44,611 nt of DNA from Poteriospumella lacustris (taxonomy: Eukaryota; Sar; Chrysophyceae; Chromulinales; Dinobryaceae): contig SMOI01000131.1 in the NCBI GenBank assembly GCA_008000375.1, positions 1-44,611 on the forward strand. Direction: 5' to 3'. The first letter of the stretch is position 1. Each line of letters begins with the position of its first letter. The position numbers were made by a program, and so were the translations under genes. The notes beneath the pieces were generated by a model, which saw nothing but the letters and a program-made list of their open reading frames with translations, did not search any database and was not told the origin of the DNA. Shown here in pieces: positions 37,787 through 44,611 of the stretch.

Positions 37787-38243
37787 ATGAACTTCATTTT
37801 TGTCGCGGTGATGATGATGGCCGTCTTGGCGGCGGCGCTTGCCGAGGACCGTGATTTCGCGTGCAATGATTTCAACAACAACTGTTTGTGTACGTTGTGC
37901 AAAGACTTGTGAAACGTTCATAGATGATTCACCGTCTGTATTATTCTCATATCTCTTGTACGATAGCCTGCATCCAGTTCGCGAAGAGACTGGCCTTCCA
38001 GTGCACCTTCTGCCCCGTGGACGGTACGTTCGCCGTGTATCGTTCCCGCACTGTTCGTGATTGACCGTCATCTTCTCATTCCTTTTATTAATGACAGGTG
38101 TCTGCCACACTGTGGGTTCCTTGTTCAACAAGTGCAGCAATGACCAGTGTGTCTCCTTGTCCAGCGCGTCCAAGTGCACCAAAAAGACCGCGGCCGATTG
38201 CCAAAACGTCCAGTACGGTGATCAGGGCTTCGGTACCCATTAA
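37787..38243 (+). CDS. Small secreted cysteine-rich protein, 101 residues, three exons
   Basis: Rebuilt from splice sites: exon 1 37787-37889, intron 37890-37966 (GTACGT...ATAG), exon 2 37967-38023, intron 38024-38097 (GTACGT...ACAG), exon 3 38098-38243 ending in TAA. Both introns are phase 1 and about 75 bases, like others here. Residues 1-19 are a textbook signal peptide (M-N-F-I-F-V-A-V-M-M-M-A-V-L-A-A-A-L-A). The mature 82 residues hold ten cysteines in an even number suitable for five disulfides, with C-T-F-C and C-S-N-D-Q-C pairs and a G-D-Q-G-F-G-T-H tail. I recognise no family; size and cysteine content fit a secreted effector, defence peptide or saposin-like protein. All three exons join in frame with a start, a stop and matching phases, so I trust the model. 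Confidence 0.8.
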
Positions 38244-38740
38244 ACTGGCCCGTTGTTGGCCTGGCTTGGCCTCATCTCCCTATTGATTCGCGTCGGCTCC
38301 GCCTTTCTCAGCGGCACCATCGCACACACGCCCTCACTAGATAAACACACGTAAACACACTGCAATGACATCAGATGTCGTTCGTTTTCTTTCTTTCATT
38401 CACTTCTTCACGTCTTTCTTGCTTGCACATGGTTTATTCGCTGTTCAATACACCTCCCATTTGCATTCACGAGTACATCCCACCCACAAACAACTGCACC
38501 TGCGCACCCCGCCGCCTCCCATCGCTCTCATTCCAGCGGGGGTCGTCCGTATCGATCACCACACCACACCACGCCTTACTCTATAGCCTTCGCTCTTTCG
38601 CCTGTGTATGTGCTCAAAACTACATTTCGAACGACCCTCCCCTGCCCCCCCCCCCCACCAATCCACAACCGTCGTCGTCCTCCTCGGTGGTTATACTTAA
38701 AACGCAGGACAACAAAAAACAACAGGGAGGAGAAGAATCT
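38244..38740. other. Convergent 3' flanks; contains repeat R2 copy B
   Basis: Between the cysteine-rich gene and the 3' end of the coiled-coil gene. 38488-38590 is the dispersed repeat shared with 27378-27468. A C-run lies at 38645-38657. No gene supported. Confidence 0.4.
38488..38590 (+). repeat. Dispersed repeat R2, copy B
   Basis: See 27378-27468. Compared with copy A it has a short caccacaccac insertion. Confidence 0.75.
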
Positions 38741-41700
38741 CTACAACTTACGCAACGCCAGGAAGCCCTGCGGTGCACTCTGCGCGCCAATGACACGCCC
38801 ACTGTCATCGCTACCCCCGCCACCGCCACCGCCGCCGGCGCTGTCCATCGCAAACGTCACCGACGAGGGCAAGATACACACCGTCAACCGCGCCTCGGGG
38901 GGCAACGAGACATATTCTTCCATCGTATAACTACAGACATCGCCCAGCGAATGACGATACTTCGTGATCGGCGTCACCATCGGCGCCACCTGACTACCCC
39001 CGAGACCCACCGCGGACGCCGAGGACGACGCCGTCGGTGACACCCGTTGAGACGACGATGATGATGATGAGGACCCCACTGTGGGAGGAGCGGTCGTACG
39101 CAACTGACACAGTGGTTCGTCGTTCAAATACACCAAGACCCGGGCCACCGCCTGCAAATTCGTCGTGAAGATCGACACGGTCAACACGTACAACCCGGGT
39201 ACTTTCACAGTGATGACGGGGGAATCCCGTCGCCAGAGCAACACCTGCGGGGAGGCATTCAAGACTTGACGTTCCCAGGGCACCCAACACGACGCCGACA
39301 AGACGCCAGCGCCACTGCTACCACCGCCACCGCCAGGGGTCAACGATGTATACCGCCCGGATGTCCACAGGAAACGTGCCCCTTGGATTTCCGCCGCCAC
39401 CCGTTGTTGCATGACCAGCAGGTCTTGTTGCACCTGGTGTACGGTCGCCGGCAATGTCTTCGACAGCGTCGGCCACTCTTTCTCCATCATCACCTCGAGC
39501 GGTTTCACTTTCTGGGCCAAGAGCGCCGCTTCGTCGCGTAACAACGACAGTAGCTCTTCCCGTGAGACTTTGTCCGCCAATTCCCGGCGCAAATGCATCG
39601 AGACATCGCCGAGGGCAATCCGCCAATCCAAGCGTTCGACTTCGGCGGGTGTACCTATGGGTAGCGTTGGGCCGGACGGGGGGCGGTAAGAGGCGGGTTA
39701 GAGGCGACGGTTTCACTTTGAAGCGATAGACACACGACACGGTACATTTGAGACGTTACCTGCGAGTGATTGATTCGCGAGTTTCTTCGTCAAGAGTTGT
39801 ACCTGCTGCTGGAGAGTCTCCAGTTCACCGTACAACGCATCGAGATGAGAAGGAGCGGTAGGCGGGCGGGAGGCAGTAGTATGGCCCATGCGCTTGGAAG
39901 GGCTGACGCTGCCCCCATTGCGCAGCATCGTCGTCGTCGTGGTCGTAGTAGAACGACGCGAACCGCGCAACGGCGACGACGACGTCGACATCGACGATGG
40001 CAACGGAAACGACTTCCGAATCGACGGTTTCGCACCGTCACCACCGTCTGCCAACGCCTCGTAACCATCTTCATCAAGATCTGCGTCATCTGGATGATGG
40101 TGCCGGTGGGTAGATCGTCGAGAAGGGGATCCCTGTGGACCACCCTCCGACGCAGAGGACGACGAGGACGACGACGAGGACGACGTCTTCAGCGATTGAA
40201 TCAAGACGTCGAAGGTTTCGTTGGGATCATTCGACGACACGACATTGCGACGCGAACGACCTGCAGGAGACATTGCCCCTCCTCCTCCTCCTCCTCCTCC
40301 GCCCCGGCTGCTGCTGCTGTTGCTACTGCGGCGTACGTCGTGGTAGAGTCGTTCTTCCAACGCGTCGAGGGTGTCCCATTTCTTCAACAGTTTCTGGTAT
40401 TCATGGACATCCACCTTGCGGCTCAACGCCTTTGACACGTTCGTGGACAACTCCTTCACGGCTTGACGGGTCTTCGCATGTTTCTCACTGCAGATGATGA
40501 TGACGACGACGACGACGACGACGACGACGATGGTACATAAACAGTCACACAGCACAGTACACTCGTCAGTCACATACACCCCACCAACCCGTACCAAGAA
40601 AGCACCGTCACCCACACACGCACGTACCTGAGTTCTTTCGCTTGGGCCAGGGTATCCCGCCATTGCCCTTCGTGTTGTTGTTTGAAAATGGTCATTTCTT
40701 CGCGTTGCGTGGCCACGACTTCCAACCGAATGGATTCTCCGACGATGCCCATTTGTTTCAACAGGTACTCGGTATGGTTGGCAAACAGCCCGTCAAGATG
40801 TACCCGCGTCAAATCCTCCAGTTTCCGTTCCCGTAGGTACTCGTGGACAATCGCGGTGACTTTCTCCGTCGGTAGGAGATGTTGTTGTTGCTGATGTTGG
40901 GCCTCGGCGGAGTGGTACGTGGTGAGATGGTCCTGGTACAACCGTTGCATGCTCTGTTGGCGATCGGCAATGTCTTGGACCTGGGCAAACAACCGCTGAT
41001 CTTGTGCTTGTTGTGCTTTCTCGATGGCTGCTAAGGCGGTGAACAACGGTTTGGTTTGGGACGCTAACAGGCCTGCGGTCTCTCCACGAGAGACTTTGTC
41101 GTGTAAATCGGCGGCGATGTCGCGCACTTCAGTGCGCTCCGCCTGTAACAGACCAGCAGGAGTGGGAAGGGGAGGGGAAGAGAGGGAGGGTTAGATGAGG
41201 AGAGACAGGCAGGCAGAGAGGTGAGGGGCGGGCGTCACCTTGGTCTGAGCGATGGCGATGAGTTCTTCTTTCGTCGCGGTCCTGGCGACGTCGACTTTCA
41301 AATCTTGCACCTTGCGGTTTAACGTACGATACAAGTCCTCGAGACGTTGTGGAATGACCGTTTCCATTTCTCGTTTGTCGGCTTTGATGGTTAATTTGCG
41401 TTCGGTGTCTTCGGTGACGTGTTGGACCTGGCGGTCGATGTACGCGAAGATTTGGTCGTACGAAGGGTTCTTCAACGCCTCGATTTCTTTCTCTAAATGA
41501 CCGATGTGGGTCTGTAGCGATTGAATTTCCAGGGCTTGGTCTTGTACCGTCGATTGTAAACGATCAGCATGTTGCACCACCTGTGATACAGGAGAGAGTG
41601 GGTCAGTGGTGTGGGCGATGACTCTCTCATCAGAGACACGTGGGTATTACCTGTTCGTAGCGTGTTTGCAGCGTGGTATGTTCCTTTTGATCGACTTTCT

Positions 41701-41938
41701 GTTGCAATTGGTAGATGATTTGAGTGGCATCTTGTTTGCTGCAGACGGTATCTTCCACCGAGTGGACTTGGTTGCGAACGAAATCACGCGTCACAAAGTC
41801 GGAGCATTTGCGATCCAATTCACGAATACTGGCCGCTTGTACACGCAAGGCTTTCGTCATCGATAAAAACATTTGTTTGATGGGATCTTGGACGTTGACC
41901 CAATGGGCATCGTCCAAAATGTCGTCCACTGCCAACAT
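38741..41938 (-). CDS. Coiled-coil protein with C1q/TNF-like C-terminus, 928 residues, five exons
   Basis: Exons (minus): 41938-41651, 41580-41239, 41142-40628, 40487-39760, 39654-38741. All introns are GT-AG (70, 96, 140 and 105 bases), and phases (0, 0, 2, 1) agree. Start ATG 41938 (MLAVDDILDD). Residues about 30-500 are long heptad-type coiled coil with the recurring phrase D-K-V-S-R-(G)E, as in L-H-D-K-V-S-R-G-E and L-A-D-K-V-S-R-E-E. Residues 455-620 are low-complexity (S, G, T, R). The C-terminus (from about 690) reads like a C1q/TNF jelly roll: V-P-G-L-Y-V-L-T-V-S-I-F and M-E-E-Y-V-S-L-P, ending Q-G-F-L-A-L-R-K-L; a Ser-rich and a Gly-rich insert interrupt it. No signal peptide, so probably cytosolic, perhaps cytoskeletal or flagellar. 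Intron 3 carries a (GAC)n repeat. Confidence 0.85.
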
Positions 41939-42609
41939 CGGGTGGATTTTTTTGTGAAAGCGACGCGGCAAGAGACCAGTCAAACAGTATTATCACCAAG
42001 ATGTGAGTATGTTCTTTCAAAAAGAAGGTAATCCCAATCTGGAAGAACAAGAGAACCAACAACAATTGCAATGCAGCTCTTGCTTCTTCCCAAGTCGATC
42101 GATGCCCACGACGACGAACTCTCAACGGTAACCTCGTCGTCATCATGACCACGCATCGTCCCCACAGTTCCCAAACTCACCAGACTGAGTCTGTGCAAAA
42201 GTCACCGACCGACGCTCCCGACCCTGTGCACTGAAGCAGAGGCTCACTCCTGTTTTCCGTACACCAAAATCTGGCCATCGAATTTCTTCTCCGGCCTCCC
42301 TCCTCTCCCAACTGCTCCCCCATCTGCCACAGTCCTTCCTCTCTCCGTCATCTTCAACTGTTCCGTCGGTCCGTCACCTGGTTGTTCAGCCGCCCCTCTC
42401 ACTCACAGCTGTGTGTGGATGGACCAGCAGACGCGTCTTCTGCCGACGACGATCTCTCTCGCACCACCAGACCATCACAGAGAGAATCACTTTGCAAATC
42501 GATTTGCTCACAACCACCACATCCACAAAGTATCGCAGTTCTCTTCGCGGTGCAATTTTGGATTTTTTTTCTCACGCAACTCGTGAAGTGAATTTGAATC
42601 TCTGACTCG
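41939..42609. other. Divergent region between coiled-coil and eIF5 genes
   Basis: 5' flank of both genes. Pyrimidine-rich from 42290 toward eIF5 and without a supported coding frame. An upstream exon of the coiled-coil gene cannot be excluded. Confidence 0.4.
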
Positions 42610-42681
42610 GTACGTTCCTCTTCGCTCCTTCCGATTTCGCGTAGCTTGAAGCTAACTTCTTTTCTGTTCCTAACGTCACAG
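42610..42681 (+). other. Possible 5' UTR intron of the eIF5 gene
   Basis: gactcg|GTACGT at 42610 and a pyrimidine-rich stretch ending aacgtcaCAG at 42681 would form a 72-base intron with the same donor (GTACGT) and size as other introns in this window. It lies about 500 bases before the eIF5 ATG. Confidence 0.4.
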
Positions 42682-43175
42682 AATCGCTTCTACTCGCTCG
42701 TACCAACACTCCCAGCGTCCAGACCCGGTCCGCATCCGTTCTAGAAAGCCAGTATCGTTTCTGTTACTCGTCTTTCTGTCGATTCGATCGCGTCGTTGCT
42801 TCGTTGCTTTTACCCCGCCCTCCTCGTTTTTGAAGTACCACTTCGTGTATCTTTCAAAAATTTCGTCCGTGGTAAAAATTGTCGCCTATTCCGCTTTTGC
42901 TTCGCGTCCTCCCCCCGATCAGCAGGAACGGTTTCGAACACAACTGCTGTACCACCAAACGGTGATTTTATGATATTGGTAGACTGTCCTGGGTGCTAAC
43001 GACATTCGTTCCCATCGTCCTGTATCTGTCTGCTCCTGTCTCCTGTGCTCGTTCGTTCGTGTGCTGCTGCTGCTATCGTCTGCTATCGCAACGTGACTTG
43101 TCGTGTACCATCGACACCTGATACATCTGCATTCCCCCTATCCTCACTCCCTGTGACCTCTCTCGCCTCTCCACG

Positions 43176-44040
43176 ATGGCGGCGTTGATCAACATCGCGG
43201 GCGCGACGCCCATTCACGATCCGGCATATCGTTACAAAATGCCGAAACTGCAAGTCAAAGTGGAAGGTCGTGGCAACGGCATCAAGACGGTGCTGCTGAA
43301 CGTGGACGACTTGGGCTTGGCCTTGAAACGCGACGCGTCGGAGATCACGAAGTTCTTCGGCTGCGAGTTGGGTGCGCAGACCACCTTCACCGACCGCGCC
43401 ATCGTCAACGGCGCCCACCGCGACGCGGACTTGCAGCAGCACCTGTGCAAGTACATCGACACCTTCGTCCTGTGCCGCAACTGTCGCTATCCCGAGACGC
43501 ACTACCGCGTGAAGGACGAGATCATTGCGCAGAAGTGTCTGGCGTGTGGCCACAAGGAGACCGTGGACATGACGCACAAGTTGTGCACGTTCATCTTGGG
43601 CAACTACAAGCGCGCGAAGGATGCGGCGAAGGCCGCGGAGAAAGCCGAGAAGAAGAAAGACAAGAAGGACGCCAACAACAACGGGGCCACCGCGACCAAC
43701 GAGACATCGGGCAAGGACGGCGGCAAGGAGAAGAAAGACAAGAAGGAGAAGAAAGAGAAGAAGGACAAAAAGGACAAGAAAGAGAAGAAGGACAAGAAGG
43801 CCGCCTCCTCCTCGGCGACCAGTGCCACGGCGGGTGGTGGGTCCAGTTCGGACGAAGACCACGACGACGTGCCGGACAGTGTCTTCGAGAAGTTGTCGCT
43901 GAAGGACAAGGCGAAGAAAGCCATTTCGCCGGCGCCGGGCAGCGAGCGTAGTTTGCGCAGCGGCGACGACGACGATGCGTCGTCGGTGGGCCAACACAGC
44001 GACTCGGACGACGACGAAGAGACCGAGGCCCAGGTGCTAG
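43176..44040 (+). CDS. EIF5: Translation initiation factor eIF5, first coding exon (partial)
   Basis: ATG at 43176 (MAALINIAGA). Residues 1-140 are the eIF5 N-terminal domain: Y-R19-Y-K-M-P-K-L, where the Arg matches the GTPase-activating arginine of eIF5, then G-x-G-N-G-I-K-T, then F-F-G-C-E-L-G-A-Q-T, and a zinc ribbon C100-x2-C103...C121-x2-C124, followed by H-K-L-C-T-F-I-L. eIF5 triggers GTP hydrolysis by eIF2 at start-codon recognition. Residues 146-213 are an unusually long Lys/Asp/Glu-rich linker, and the last 50 are acidic (S-D-S-D-D-D-E-E). The frame runs into a GTAAGT donor at 44041 (phase 1). The HEAT/W2 C-terminal domain is not in the exon and probably lies beyond the window. Confidence 0.9.
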
Positions 44041-44611
44041 GTAAGTGTGGGTGTGTCTGTGCCACGGTGTGCGGTGCTGTGCCGTGTGTCTGTCTGTCTG
44101 TCTGTCCCGCCTTCGCCACGCCGCCGCCGATGCAGCAGCAGCAGCAGTGACCACAGCCGTGAGAGAGAATCAGAGAGAGTGTGTGTGTTTGTGTGGGGTG
44201 TGTGCGTAGTGCCGACGGTTGGTAGTGATGCGACGTCAAAGCGGTGAGAAAGTTGGTATGACGGCCGCACCGCGTTCACGCGTGGTGTGCGGTACAGAAG
44301 CATGTTTGTTCTGGGAACGTAGAACCCTCTCGGAAGCACGTGTCTTCGGTGATTCGGCGACAAACGACCTGGACCTTCTCGAGTCTGAACCGTCGTCGGT
44401 GACTACGCTACCCACACACCCCTCAGCCCTCTCTCTCTCTCTCTCTGTCCTCCTCTGTCTCTGTCTCTGTGTGTGTCGCTGGGCTGTGCACGGTACAGCG
44501 TCAGCGGCGGCTGCTGTTGCTGGCGGTGGCGTGGTCGATGTGGGTGGCGATTGGCAGGCGTCACACGGTGCTGCGCTGTGGGTGTCGATGTGAAACGGTC
44601 GATGGCTGACC
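44041..44611. other. Probable eIF5 intron, unresolved to the window end
   Basis: Starts GTAAGTGTGG and contains (tgtc)n, (cag)5, (ga)n and (ct)n tracts. The AG sites I tried (for example at 44209) give an early stop, and I cannot see the W2-domain start. Small exons may be hidden here; if not, this intron is over 570 bases, long for this genome. Confidence 0.4.

Noticed and set aside
39770-40435. 221-codon arginine-rich plus-strand frame
   Set aside because: It lies opposite exon 4 of the coiled-coil gene, whose splice phases and protein pattern are consistent; the R-rich composition comes from antisense of Ser/Thr/Pro-coding repeats.
40501-40530. (GAC)n repeat as part of the protein (poly-Val run in one frame)
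   Set aside because: It falls inside intron 3 of the coiled-coil gene, between a good GTACGT donor and a TGCAG acceptor that restore the frame.
43083-43997. Long minus-strand frame opposite eIF5
   Set aside because: Composition (R, V, L, G repeats) is that of antisense to a GC-rich, lysine-biased coding exon; eIF5 on the plus strand is certain.
44219-44593. Plus-strand frame near the window end as a second eIF5 exon
   Set aside because: It shows no resemblance to the eIF5 HEAT/W2 domain and contains simple (ct)n-derived Ser/Leu runs; no fitting acceptor and phase was found.
1-44611. Search for tRNA, rRNA, CRISPR arrays and bacterial operon signals
   Set aside because: None recognised by eye. 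The regular spacing in the DUF285 arrays is coding repeat, not CRISPR, since units touch each other with no unique spacers.

Overview
The window is nuclear DNA from a unicellular eukaryote. The evidence is short GT-AG introns (62 to 140 bases), use of all three standard stop codons, a translation factor eIF5, an importin-alpha-like ARM protein, a mitochondrial oxodicarboxylate carrier, and an intact piggyBac-type transposase. Base composition looks balanced with GC-rich coding sequence. The wealth of DUF285 (BspA-like, about 25-residue) repeat proteins suggests a stramenopile, rhizarian or similar protist, but I cannot fix the lineage from sequence alone.

Left part (1-20 kb) is an accessory, fast-turnover region. 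It holds four intact DUF285 genes on the minus strand (1896-3875, 5933-8800, 16562-17989, 19313-20053) and at least three decayed DUF285 pieces. There are also fragments of a beta-lactamase-type serine hydrolase, two copies of an unidentified decayed sequence (called X here), long perfect or near-perfect inverted repeats, and an internally deleted copy of the 16.4-18.9 kb segment at 9.5-10.3 kb. The most interesting gene is 5933-8800: an N-terminal helical domain resembling the MLKL/HeLo four-helix bundle, an apparently active protein kinase domain, a possible SAM-like segment and a C-terminal DUF285 array. A remnant of the same N-terminal region survives next to 16562-17989. Other genes here are a ParB/sulfiredoxin-like protein, a second protein kinase and a multi-pass membrane protein with a cysteine cluster.

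Middle part (20-37.3 kb) holds a secreted cysteine-containing protein (a truncated copy lies at 4.8-5.1 kb), the importin-alpha-like gene, and three tandem secretory-pathway glycosyltransferase-like genes (22118-24047, 27932-29916, 30943-32683). All three have the same small 3' intron. Copies 1 and 3 share flanks and ends, while the middle of copy 3 matches copy 2, which points to gene conversion. A shredded copy of the mitochondrial carrier lies between copies 2 and 3. An apparently complete piggyBac-like element with paired palindromes at both ends sits beside the intact carrier.

Right part (37.4-44.6 kb) looks like stable core genome: a three-exon small secreted cysteine-rich protein rebuilt here from its splice sites, a five-exon coiled-coil protein with a C1q/TNF-like C-terminus, and the start of the eIF5 gene, which continues past a splice donor near the window end.

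Working idea (inference): the DUF285 genes, which lack signal peptides and membrane segments, behave like an intracellular repeat-receptor family under birth-and-death evolution. The MLKL-like-kinase-DUF285 protein could be a sensor-plus-effector in a cell-death or defence pathway.
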